The notes under the pieces were generated by a model. It saw only the letters and a program-made list of their open reading frames with translations, made no database searches and had not been told where the DNA came from. The translations under genes and the position numbers were made by a program. A stretch of 64,000 nucleotides of DNA from Bradyrhizobium sp. 195 (lineage in GTDB: Bacteria; Pseudomonadota; Alphaproteobacteria; Rhizobiales; Xanthobacteraceae): NCBI RefSeq assembly GCF_023101665.1, contig NZ_CP082161.1:6820001-6884000 (forward strand), in the 5' to 3' direction. Every line of letters begins with the position of its first letter. The stretch's first letter is position 1. Below, piece after piece: positions 27,198-35,172 of the stretch.

Positions 27198-28481
27198 TCA
27201 AATGCCGAGCCGGTCGCGCACGCGGCCCGCGATCACCGCGGTCGTCACCCCGACCGGCCAGAATGCGTGCATCGGGATTGGCTTGATGCCGGTAACCGGC
27301 ATGTCGATTTCGGCCTTGGGGCCGCCGATCAGCCGGCGCGCGAGCTGCGCGCCCATCGCGGTCGACAGCGCGACGCCGCGGCCGTTGCAGCCGAGCGAGA
27401 TCAGGATGTTCTCCGCGGGCTCGTGCACGTGGGGATAATGATCCCCGGTAATGGCGAGCCGGCTGTTCCAGCCATGAGTCCAGGAAACGCCTTTCAGCTG
27501 CGGCCAGAGCCGCTCGGCATAGCGCATGAGATAGGCGACGTCGTTCGGCGACTTGATCCAGCGCATCGGCCCACGGCCGCCCATCAAGAGGCGGTTGTGC
27601 TGGTCGATGCGGTAATAGACCGTGATGTGGCCGCTCTCATAGAGCACGGGACGCGTCGGCATGATCGAACGGGCGACCGCCTCGGACAGAGGCGCGGTGG
27701 CGGCGATCGAGGAAAACACCGGCACGATGGTGCGGCGGAGCGCCGGCCAGAGATCGTCGGTGAAACCGTTGGTGGCGAGCAGGACCTTGTCGGCATGAAC
27801 CACTGCGCGCGGCGTCTCGATGCGCCAGCGCGCGCCGTCGCGGCGCAGTGACAATGCCGGCGTCTCGCCAAAAACCTTGGCGCCGGCGGAGATCGCAGCC
27901 CGCGCGAGGCCGCGGGCATAGCTGAGGGGATGCAGATCGCCGCCGCGCGTGTCGAGCATGGCGCCGATGTAGCGGTCGGTGCCGGTCATCTCGCGCAGCT
28001 GCTCGCGGTTCAGATATGTCACCGGCATGCCGCGGCGGATGCATTGCTGCGCGGTCTTCTCGATCGCGGCGGCGCTGGCCTCGTTGTAGGCCGCCCGCAG
28101 CGTGCCGTTCTGCCGCGCCTCGCACGGAATCTGGTAGCGGCGGATCAATTCGTGGGTGAAGTTGGTGGTGCCGTACGAGAACTCGATCATGCGGCGGCCG
28201 AGCTCAGCGCCGAAGTCGGCCTCGATCTGGTCGGGGTCGTGCTTCAGCCCGGGATTGGTGTGACCGCCATTGTTGCCCGACGCACCCCAGCCCGGCTCCT
28301 GCGCCTCCAGCACCAGGGCATCGACACCCTGCTCCGCCAGATGCAACGCGGTGGACAAGCCGGTGTAGCCGCCACCGACGATCGCGACGGAGACGGATGT
28401 GTCGACGTCGAGCGGCGGCGTGGCAACCGGAGCGACGGCGGTGTCGGCATAGAGCGAGGGCGGCAGAGGCAGGCGCGTCAT
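27198..28481 (-). CDS. FAD-dependent amine/amino-acid oxidoreductase (DAO family, PuuB-like)
   Basis: The 427-residue enzyme carries the Rossmann FAD signature VAIVGGGYTGLSTALHLAEQG at residues 32-52 and the GWGASGNNGGH motif typical of gamma-glutamylputrescine oxidase-like and glycine-oxidase-like DAO proteins. It would oxidise an amine or amino acid to an imine, passing electrons to oxygen or a carrier. It lies twelve bases downstream of the ABC importer ATPase gene on the same strand, so the imported compound is probably its substrate. The exact substrate is not determined by sequence. Confidence 0.85.
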   Translation of the reverse strand: MTRLPLPPSLYADTAVAPVATPPLDVDTSVSVAIVGGGYTGLSTALHLAEQGVDALVLEAQEPGWGASGNNGGHTNPGLKHDPDQIEADFGAELGRRMIEFSYGTTNFTHELIRRYQIPCEARQNGTLRAAYNEASAAAIEKTAQQCIRRGMPVTYLNREQLREMTGTDRYIGAMLDTRGGDLHPLSYARGLARAAISAGAKVFGETPALSLRRDGARWRIETPRAVVHADKVLLATNGFTDDLWPALRRTIVPVFSSIAATAPLSEAVARSIMPTRPVLYESGHITVYYRIDQHNRLLMGGRGPMRWIKSPNDVAYLMRYAERLWPQLKGVSWTHGWNSRLAITGDHYPHVHEPAENILISLGCNGRGVALSTAMGAQLARRLIGGPKAEIDMPVTGIKPIPMHAFWPVGVTTAVIAGRVRDRLGI

Positions 28482-28493
28482 GGGGGAGACCGG

Positions 28494-29225
28494 TCAGAGC
28501 GGATGCAGCACGCGGCGCAAGAAGTCTTGCGTGCGCGGATGCTGGGGTTGGTTGAGCAGCGCCTTGGCCGGCCCCTGCTCGACGATGACACCGCCGTCGA
28601 TGAACAGCACGCGGTCGGCGACGTCGCGGGCAAAGCCCATCTCGTGGGTGACGACGACCATGGTCATGCCGTCGTCGGCGAGCTTGCGCATCACGCCGAG
28701 AACGTCGCCGACCAGCTCGGGATCGAGCGCCGAGGTCGGCTCGTCGAACAGGATGGCCTTGGGCTGCATGGCCAGCGCCCGCGCGATCGCGACGCGCTGC
28801 TGCTGGCCGCCGGAAAGCTGCGGCGGATGCGCATCGGCCTTTTCCGCAAGTCCGACCTGCGCAAGCAGCGCGCGGCCGCGCTCCAGCGCCTGGGCGCGCG
28901 GCTCCCTCTTCACGAAAAGCGGCCCCTCGATCACGTTCTCCAGCGCGGTGCGATGCGGGAACAGATTGAAGCGCTGAAACACCATCGAGACCTGGGTGCG
29001 GATGTTCACGATCGACGGCGCATCGCGGTCGACCTTCAGACCCTCGACGTTGATCTCGCCGCGGTCGTAGCTCTCCAGCCCGTTGATGCAGCGCAGGATG
29101 GTGGACTTGCCCGAGCCAGAGGGACCGACGATGCAGACCACCTCGCCCTTCTCGACCGAGGCCGTGATGCCCTTGAGCACCTCGACTTTGCCAAAACTCT
29201 TGTGGATGTCCTTCAGCTCGATCAT
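28494..29225 (-). CDS. Polar amino-acid ABC transporter ATP-binding protein
   Basis: The 243-residue protein starts [20 protein letters not shown] and has Walker [10 protein letters not shown], signature [15 protein letters not shown] and Walker [14 protein letters not shown], the GlnQ/HisP pattern. It energises import of a polar amino acid or related amine. The start at 29225 overlaps the permease stop by four bases (ATGA); the longer upstream frame is an antisense-like run of His and Arg and is rejected. Confidence 0.93.
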   Translation of the reverse strand: MIELKDIHKSFGKVEVLKGITASVEKGEVVCIVGPSGSGKSTILRCINGLESYDRGEINVEGLKVDRDAPSIVNIRTQVSMVFQRFNLFPHRTALENVIEGPLFVKREPRAQALERGRALLAQVGLAEKADAHPPQLSGGQQQRVAIARALAMQPKAILFDEPTSALDPELVGDVLGVMRKLADDGMTMVVVTHEMGFARDVADRVLFIDGGVIVEQGPAKALLNQPQHPRTQDFLRRVLHPL

Positions 29226-29881
29226 CGTTTGCCGGCCCGCTTCTCGAAGTGACGGACCAGCAGGATCAAGGGAATGCTCATGGTGAGATACATCAGCGCA
29301 ACGAGCGTGAACACGCTGGTGTTCTTGAAGGTCGAGGACGCGATCAGCTTGCCTTGCAGCGCGAGCTCGGCGACCGTGATGGTGGAGGCCTGCGAGGAAT
29401 CCTTCAGCATCATGATCATGACGTTGCCGTAAGGCGGCAGCACGATGCGCACGGCCTGCGGCAGCACCACGCGGCGCATGGTGAGCCACCAGCCCATGCC
29501 GATGGACTGCGCCGCCTCGATCTGGCCCTTGTCGATCGCCTCGATACCGGCGCGGAAATTCTCGGCCTGGTAGGCCGAATAGGCGATACCGAGCCCGAGG
29601 ATCGCGGCCTGCAGGGCCGACAGCGTGACGCCGAGATCGGGCATCACGAAGTAGAGATAGAACAACAGCACGATGATCGGGATGCCGCGGATCACATTGA
29701 TCAGGCTGGCGCTGAGCATCGACAGCGCCTTGATGCCGGAGACCCGCATCATCGCCCAGACGAGGCCCAGCACCGTCGAGAGCAGCAGCGAGCCGATGGT
29801 GACGACGATCGTCAAGACGACGCCGTTCATCAGAATCGGGAAGAACTCGGCGGCGTCGTGCCAGAAGCCTTTCATCGGCAA
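29222..29881 (-). CDS. Polar amino-acid ABC transporter permease
   Basis: The 219-residue membrane protein has about five hydrophobic spans and the amino-acid permease EAA loop ([27 protein letters not shown]). It forms the inner-membrane channel of the importer. Only one permease gene is present, so a homodimer is expected. It lies between the binding-protein gene (25 bases upstream) and the ATPase gene (four-base overlap). Confidence 0.93.
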   Translation of the reverse strand: MPMKGFWHDAAEFFPILMNGVVLTIVVTIGSLLLSTVLGLVWAMMRVSGIKALSMLSASLINVIRGIPIIVLLFYLYFVMPDLGVTLSALQAAILGLGIAYSAYQAENFRAGIEAIDKGQIEAAQSIGMGWWLTMRRVVLPQAVRIVLPPYGNVMIMMLKDSSQASTITVAELALQGKLIASSTFKNTSVFTLVALMYLTMSIPLILLVRHFEKRAGKR

Positions 29882-29906
29882 GCCTTCAGTAATCAGACGC
29901 TATCGA

Positions 29907-30662
29907 TCAACCCTGCGCCTTCAGGCCCCATTTATCGAGGATCTTGTCGATCGTGCCATTGGCCTTCAGCTTGGCGAGCGAGGCGTTGATCTTGCCGAGC
30001 AGAGCGGTCTCGCCCTTGCGCACGCCGATGCCGACCGAGCCGACGGTGACGGGCTTGTAGCCGTCGACGAGCCGCACCTCGGGGAAGCCGCCCTGCTTCA
30101 GATTGTAGGCGAGGATCGGATAATCGGCGTAGCCGGCCTTGAGACGGCCGGTGTTCACGTCGCGCAGGATGTCGGGAATGGTGTCGTAGGCCTTGACGTC
30201 GGCGAACAGGCCGGACTTCTTCAGCGCATCGACGAAGGCGGTACCGACCTGGGCGCCGACCGTCTGACCCTTCAAGTCGTCCTGCGTGGCATAGGCCTTG
30301 GTATCGCTCCTCGGCACCACCAAGCCTTCGCCGTAAGTGTAGATCGGGTCGGAGAAGTCGACGACCTCTTTGCGCGGCGGCGTGATGAACATCGCAGCGG
30401 CGATGATGTCGATCTTGCTCGAGGTCAGCGACGGGATCAGCGCCGAGAACTGCATGGGCTCAATCTGGACGTTGAAGCCGGCGTCCTTGCCGATCTCGGT
30501 GACGAGGTCGACCATGATGCCCTGGATGGTGTTGGTCTTGGTGTCGAGGAAGGTGAAGGGAATGCCCGTCGGCGTCGAGCCGACCTTCAGCACCTGTTGT
30601 GCAGAAGCCGGCGCCACGGCCAGCGCAAGCGCCGCGATCGCGGCCAGACCAAAACGCTTCAT
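29907..30662 (-). CDS. Periplasmic amino-acid-binding protein of the ABC importer
   Basis: The 251-residue protein has a signal peptide (MKRFGLAAIAALALAVAPASA) and the family-3 solute-binding pattern (PTGIPFTFLDTKTNTIQGIMVDL, FITPPRKEVVDFSDP). It delivers the ligand to the permease. The ATG at 30662 is chosen for its signal peptide; the longer frame adds a non-signal extension. It is first in the operon binding protein-permease-ATPase-oxidase. Ligand identity is unknown; linkage to an amine oxidase favours a polyamine-derived or amino-acid substrate. Confidence 0.92.
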   Translation of the reverse strand: MKRFGLAAIAALALAVAPASAQQVLKVGSTPTGIPFTFLDTKTNTIQGIMVDLVTEIGKDAGFNVQIEPMQFSALIPSLTSSKIDIIAAAMFITPPRKEVVDFSDPIYTYGEGLVVPRSDTKAYATQDDLKGQTVGAQVGTAFVDALKKSGLFADVKAYDTIPDILRDVNTGRLKAGYADYPILAYNLKQGGFPEVRLVDGYKPVTVGSVGIGVRKGETALLGKINASLAKLKANGTIDKILDKWGLKAQG

Positions 30663-30742
30663 CGCAATCCCCCTTTGGACCTGGCCGGTGGCCGGCGCGC
30701 GCATGTCGTGATCAGACGTTGCGGGTCAAGCCGTTTCGGCCT

Positions 30743-30762
30743 ATTTTCACCAATATGAAAAT
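30743..30762. promoter_or_regulatory. Candidate operator 1 for the XRE-cupin regulator
   Basis: ATTTTCA, six bases, TGAAAAT: a seven-base-arm inverted repeat in the divergent promoter region between the importer operon and the regulator gene. The core TTTTCA-N6-TGAA recurs exactly 50 bases downstream at 30794. Confidence 0.55.
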
Positions 30763-30793
30763 TTGGTCACACTTTCGCGGACGATGCAAGCGG

Positions 30794-30811
30794 TTTTCAT
30801 GCACATGAAGG
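30794..30811. promoter_or_regulatory. Candidate operator 2 for the XRE-cupin regulator
   Basis: TTTTCA, six bases, TGAAGG: same half-sites and spacing as the site at 30744-30761. It also contains the dyad TTCATG-CA-CATGAA. It lies 12-30 bases before the regulator start, a position that would allow autorepression. Confidence 0.5.
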
Positions 30812-30823
30812 AAGCGGTTTGAC

Positions 30824-31486
30824 GTGAGCGGTGGCAAAAGAATGCGCAAACCGGCCGCCGCAAAGCCGGCGAAGCGGGCGAAACCCAAGGCCGTCACCGA
30901 ACCGGCGGAGCCCGCGATGGACATCGCGGTCGGCCGCCGCATCCGGGATCTCCGGCGTGTCAGGCAATTCTCGCTGGAGACGGTCGCGGCGCGCACGGAG
31001 CTTTCGATCGGCTTCCTCAGCCAGATCGAACGCGGCCTCTCGTCACCGTCGCTGCGCGTGCTGGCAACGCTCGCCGACGTGCTCGGCGTCGGCATCGCCG
31101 CATTGTTCGGCGCGAGCCCGAGCGCGGACGGCGGATCCGACCAGGTGGTGACGCGCGGGCTTCAGCGGCCCGAACTGAAACTCTGGCGCACCGGCGTGTC
31201 GAAGCAATTGCTGAGCCCGGCGAGCGCCGACAACAAGCTCAACCTGTTCCTCGTGCACCTGGAGCCCGGCGGCTCCACCGGCGACGAGCTCTACACCCAT
31301 GACGGCGAGGAAGCCGGCCTCGTGCTCGAAGGCGAGATGATGCTGACGGTGGACAGCGAGACGTGGTCGCTGAAGACCGGCGACAGTTTTCGCTTCGCGA
31401 GCCGACGGCCGCACCGGTTTTCGAATCCGGCGCAGGATGCGAAGGCGGTGGTGCTGTGGGTGAATTGCGTGACGGGGGCGGGGTAG
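30824..31486 (+). CDS. XRE-family regulator with C-terminal cupin domain
   Basis: The 220-residue protein has a basic Ala/Lys-rich leader, an XRE helix-turn-helix (IRDLRRVRQFSLETVAARTELSIGFLSQIERG, split by eye at residues 40-95) and a cupin_2 domain with YTHDGEEAGLVLEGEM and SRRPHRFSN. This PuuR-like architecture senses small ligands, often polyamine or amino-acid related. It is divergent from the importer operon and likely controls it through the paired TTTTCA-N6-TGAA sites. GTG at 30824 or ATG at 30842 could be the start. Confidence 0.88.
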   Translation: MSGGKRMRKPAAAKPAKRAKPKAVTEPAEPAMDIAVGRRIRDLRRVRQFSLETVAARTELSIGFLSQIERGLSSPSLRVLATLADVLGVGIAALFGASPSADGGSDQVVTRGLQRPELKLWRTGVSKQLLSPASADNKLNLFLVHLEPGGSTGDELYTHDGEEAGLVLEGEMMLTVDSETWSLKTGDSFRFASRRPHRFSNPAQDAKAVVLWVNCVTGAG

Positions 31487-31519
31487 TTTCGTCGCACGCG
31501 GCGAGCGCAATTCCAACCC

Positions 31520-31627
31520 CGTCATCCTGAGGTGTTCGCGCAGCGAGCCTTGAAGGATGCACGGCCCCGATAGAGCCGGGCCGTCGCCCTTCGAGGGCCG
31601 CTGAAGAAGCGGCCACCTCAGGGTGAC
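31520..31627. repeat. Dispersed inverted repeat, family D, copy 2
   Basis: GTCATCCTGAGGTG is answered by CACCTCAGGGTGAC at the far end, with inner GGCC-rich stems. The ends match the CATCCTGAGG-type element at 24838-24957 in part. It is noncoding and lies directly upstream of a family B repeat. Confidence 0.7.
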
Positions 31628-31660
31628 GGTGATGGATTCAGACGCGCGCCGCCTCCACAT

Positions 31661-31747
31661 CGTCATTACGAGGAGCCCTTGCGACGAAGCAATCCAGACT
31701 GTCTCCGCGGAAAGACTCTGGATTGCTTCGCTGCGCTCGCAATGACG
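31661..31747. repeat. Dispersed palindromic repeat, family B, copy 2
   Basis: CGTCATTACGAGGAG at one end and CTCGCAATGACG at the other, with the AAGCAATCCAG / CTGGATTGCTT inner pair, as in the copy at 19686-19772. The 274-base spacer 31487-31760 is filled by this and the family D element. Confidence 0.85.
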
Positions 31748-31760
31748 AGCGGATAGAGGT

Positions 31761-33026
31761 TTAGCCAAACCGATACTTGTACCGCTCCACCGTCAGCGCA
31801 CTGACGTCGATGTCCGGCTTCTTGCCCGACAGCATATCCGCGAGCACGCGTCCCGAGCCGCAGGACATGGTCCAGCCGAGCGTGCCGTGGCCGGTGTTGA
31901 GGTGGAGGTTGGCGTATTGCGTCGGGCCGATGACGGGCGGGCCGTCCGGCGTCATCGGGCGCAGGCCGCTCCAGAATGTCGCCTTGGCGAGATCGCCGCC
32001 GCGCGGGAACAGGTCGGTCAGCGAATGATCGAGCGTGGCACGGCGCGCATCGTAGAGCTTGTCCGAATAGCCGGAGATTTCGGCGGTGCCGCCGACACGG
32101 ATGCGATTGCCGAGGCGTGTGATCGCGACCTTGTAGCTCTCGTCCATCACGGTGGATTCCGGCGCGCCGGAAGCGTCCTTGATCGGCACCGTGATCGAAT
32201 AGCCCTTCACCGGATAGACCGGCAGCGAAATGCCGAGCGGCGCGGCCAGGCGCGACGACCAGCTTCCGAGCGCGAGGACGTAAGCGTCGGCCTGCAACGT
32301 GCCGGCACCCGTCACGACACCGCTGACACGCGCACCGTCGGTGACGATGCGGTCGATCGAGGTGTTGAACATGAAGCGCACGCCGAGCGCCTTGGCATGC
32401 TTGGCCAGCGCCTGCGTGAACATGTGGCAGTCGCCGGTCTCGTCCTGCGGCAGGCGAAGCCCGCCGACGAATTTCTCCTTCACGCCTGATAGCGCCGGCT
32501 CAACCGCAATGCAGCCCTCGCGGCTCAGCACCTCGAAAGGAACGCCGTACTGCTTGAGCACGGCAATGTCTTCGGCCGTGCCGTCGAGCTGCGCCTGGTA
32601 GCGGAACAGCTGCAGCGTGCCCTGCGAGCGCTCGTCGTACTGAATGCCGATGTCGCGGCGCAGATCGCGCAAGGAATCGCGGCTGTATTCCGCAATCGGG
32701 ATCATCCGGCTCTTGTTGACCGCGTAGCGCGCGCTGGTGCAGTTGCGCAGCATCTTGAGCAGCCAGACCCACATGACAGGGTCGAGCTTCGGCCGGACCA
32801 CCAGCGGGCCGTGCTTCATCAACAGCCACTTCACCGCCTTCACCGGCACGCCGGGGCCGGCCCATGGCGAGGAATAGCCGGGCGACACCTCGCCGGCATT
32901 GGCGAAGGAGGTCTCAAGCGCCGGCTCCGGCTGACGGTCGACGACCGTCACCTCATGGCCGGCACGTGCGAGGTAGTAGGCAGAGGTGACACCGATGACA
33001 CCGCTGCCGAGGATCAAGACTTTCAC
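31761..33026 (-). CDS. dadA: D-amino acid dehydrogenase, small subunit
   Basis: The 421-residue flavoprotein starts [20 protein letters not shown], the FAD-binding Rossmann motif, and continues with [20 protein letters not shown] and the C-terminal [14 protein letters not shown] typical of DadA. It oxidises D-amino acids, classically D-alanine, to keto acids on the inner face of the membrane, feeding the respiratory chain. It is on the same strand as and 70 bases downstream of the aminotransferase gene, and may share its transcript. No alanine racemase gene is adjacent. Confidence 0.92.
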   Translation of the reverse strand: MKVLILGSGVIGVTSAYYLARAGHEVTVVDRQPEPALETSFANAGEVSPGYSSPWAGPGVPVKAVKWLLMKHGPLVVRPKLDPVMWVWLLKMLRNCTSARYAVNKSRMIPIAEYSRDSLRDLRRDIGIQYDERSQGTLQLFRYQAQLDGTAEDIAVLKQYGVPFEVLSREGCIAVEPALSGVKEKFVGGLRLPQDETGDCHMFTQALAKHAKALGVRFMFNTSIDRIVTDGARVSGVVTGAGTLQADAYVLALGSWSSRLAAPLGISLPVYPVKGYSITVPIKDASGAPESTVMDESYKVAITRLGNRIRVGGTAEISGYSDKLYDARRATLDHSLTDLFPRGGDLAKATFWSGLRPMTPDGPPVIGPTQYANLHLNTGHGTLGWTMSCGSGRVLADMLSGKKPDIDVSALTVERYKYRFG

Positions 33027-33096
33027 GCTAGGTCAAACTCCCGCGGCATCACGCTCGCCGCTGCAAGGAAACAACTCGCAACGGCGAGAGCAATTA

Positions 33097-34425
33097 TCAG
33101 GCCACCCGCTTGATGGCGTCGCCAAGAATCGAGACGATATCGTCGATATGGCTCTTCTCGACGATCAGCGGCGGCGACAGCGCGAAGGAATCGCCGCTCA
33201 TGCGGAAGTACAGCCCGCGATTGAAGCAGTCGACCATGACGTCGTAGCCGCGCGCACCGACCGCACCGTCACGCGACGACAGCTCCACCGCGCCCATCAG
33301 GCCGCAATTGCGGATGTCGATGACGTTCGGCAGGCCCTTGAGCGAATGCAGCGCATCGCGCCAATATTCGGCAATCGACGCACCGCGCGTCAGCAGGCCT
33401 TCGTCCTTGTAGATGTCGAGCGTGGCGATGCCGGCGGCGCAGGCGGTCGGATGCGCGGAATAAGTGTAGCCGTGAAACAGCTCCATGACGTTTTCCGGGC
33501 CGATCATCATGGCGTCGTGCACCTTGCGATGCGCGAACACCGCACCGCAGGGAATGGTGCCGTTGGTGATGCCCTTGGCCGTCGTCATCATGTCAGGCGT
33601 GACGCCGAAGAAGTTGGCCGCGAACGGCGTGCCGAGGCGGCCGAAGCCGGTGATGACCTCGTCGAAGATCAAGAGAATGCCGTGCTTGTCGCAGATCTCG
33701 CGCAGGCGCTGCAGATAGCCCTTCGGCGGCGGCAGCACCGCGGTCGAACCCGGCACCGGCTCGACGATGACGGCGGCGATGGTCTCGGCACCATGCAGGG
33801 CGACCAGACGCTCGAGATCCTCGGCGAGCTCGGCGCCGTGCTCGGGCTGGTCCTTGGCGAAGGCGTTGCGGGTGAGATCGTGGGTGTGGCGGATGTGGTC
33901 GACGCCCGGCAGCAGGGTGGCGAAGGCGCGGCGGTTGGCGACCATGCCGCCGACCGAGGTGCCGCCGAAACCAACACCGTGATAGCCGCGCTCACGGCCG
34001 ATCAGCCGGGTGCGGCTAGCCTGTCCGTTGGCGCGATGATAGGCGAGCGCGATCTTCAGTGCGGTGTCGACCGACTCCGAGCCGGAATTGGTGAAGAAGA
34101 TGCGGTCGAGGCCCTTCGGCGCGATCTCGGCGAGCCGCTCGGCGAAGTCGAATGCGAGCGGATGGCCCATCTGGAACGACGGCGCGAAGTCCAGCGTCAT
34201 CAGCTGGCGCTCGACCGCAGCGGCGATTTGCTTGCGGCCGTGACCTGCATTGACGCACCAGAGGCCGGCAGAGCCGTCGATCACCTTGCGGCCGTCGACG
34301 GTGGTGTAGTGCATGCCCTCCGCCGAGGAGAACAGGCGCGGGGCCTTCTTGAACTGCCGGTTGGCCGTGAACGGCATCCAGAACGAGTCGGTCTTGATAG
34401 TGTTCGGAATCTGATGAAGGGTCAC
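33097..34425 (-). CDS. Class III (omega) aminotransferase
   Basis: The 442-residue PLP enzyme has SSAEGMHYTTVDGRKVIDG, the class III core LIFDEVITGFGRLGT with the PLP-ring Asp, and the catalytic lysine in MTTAKGITNGTIP. The pattern fits beta-alanine/putrescine:pyruvate-type omega-aminotransferases. The start is the GTG at 34425, preceded by AAAGGAG; an ATG at 34461 would need an unlikely leader. The divergent neighbour is an XRE-cupin regulator that probably controls it. Amino donor is not determinable. Confidence 0.9.
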   Translation of the reverse strand: MTLHQIPNTIKTDSFWMPFTANRQFKKAPRLFSSAEGMHYTTVDGRKVIDGSAGLWCVNAGHGRKQIAAAVERQLMTLDFAPSFQMGHPLAFDFAERLAEIAPKGLDRIFFTNSGSESVDTALKIALAYHRANGQASRTRLIGRERGYHGVGFGGTSVGGMVANRRAFATLLPGVDHIRHTHDLTRNAFAKDQPEHGAELAEDLERLVALHGAETIAAVIVEPVPGSTAVLPPPKGYLQRLREICDKHGILLIFDEVITGFGRLGTPFAANFFGVTPDMMTTAKGITNGTIPCGAVFAHRKVHDAMMIGPENVMELFHGYTYSAHPTACAAGIATLDIYKDEGLLTRGASIAEYWRDALHSLKGLPNVIDIRNCGLMGAVELSSRDGAVGARGYDVMVDCFNRGLYFRMSGDSFALSPPLIVEKSHIDDIVSILGDAIKRVA

Positions 34426-34585
34426 GGCCGCGCTCCTTTGCTGACCCGCCAGCAGAGCCACGGCTTGGAAAGCGCAACAAGTCCTTTTCTGCTGCGCCGC
34501 AACCCATTGATTTCACTGGGGCGACTGGTCCATATTTGCGCGATCCGCAACACCTGCAACACAGGACCAGCGCAAGGACCGGAAC

Positions 34586-35134
34586 ATGAGCGTCGACATC
34601 GGTGGACGGCTGCGATTCATCCGGGCGCGCCACAAGCTGTCGCAGCGCGAACTTGCCAAGCGCGCCGGGGTCACCAATTCGACGATCTCGCTGATCGAAT
34701 CCAACCAGATGAACCCGTCGGTCGGAGCGCTCAAGCGCATTCTGGACGGCATCCCGATGGGGCTCGCCGAGTTCTTTGCGCTGGAGCCGGAGTCGAGGCG
34801 CAAAATCTTCTACCGCGCCGAGGAGCTGACCGAGGTCGGCAAGAAACCGATCTCGTATCGCCAGGTCGGCGACAATCTGTTCGGCCGCAGCCTCCAGATT
34901 TTGAAGGAGCGTTACGAGCCCGGCAGCGACACCGGGCGCGTCCACCTCGTCCATGACGGCGAGGAAGGCGGCATCGTGATCTCGGGCAAGCTCGAAGTCA
35001 CCGTCGAGGACGAGCGCCGCATCCTCAATCCGGGCGATGCCTATTATTTCGAGAGCCGCCGCCCGCACCGCTTCCGCTGCGTCGGCGGCAAGCCGTGCGA
35101 GGTGATATCGGCCTGCACGCCGCCGACGTTCTAA
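34586..35134 (+). CDS. XRE-family regulator with cupin domain (PuuR-like)
   Basis: The 182-residue protein has a compact helix-turn-helix (RARHKLSQRELAKRAGVTNS, then STISLIESNQMNPS) and a cupin_2 sensor ending SRRPHRFRC. This is the size and order of E. coli PuuR, the putrescine-catabolism repressor. It is divergent from the aminotransferase gene, its likely target. The 160-base spacer between them shows a weak TTGCG-N5-CGCAA dyad at about 34535-34549 but no copy of the TTTTCA-N6-TGAA motif seen at the other regulator. Confidence 0.9.
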   Translation: MSVDIGGRLRFIRARHKLSQRELAKRAGVTNSTISLIESNQMNPSVGALKRILDGIPMGLAEFFALEPESRRKIFYRAEELTEVGKKPISYRQVGDNLFGRSLQILKERYEPGSDTGRVHLVHDGEEGGIVISGKLEVTVEDERRILNPGDAYYFESRRPHRFRCVGGKPCEVISACTPPTF

Positions 35135-35172
35135 AGCAGCGGAGCGAGAAGATCTCGCCCCGCCCGCTGCCC

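Noticed and set aside
28494..29489. Longer 331-codon form of the ABC ATPase gene
   Set aside because: The extra 88 residues are antisense-type His/Arg/Ala sequence lying inside the permease gene; the ATGA overlap start at 29225 is standard.
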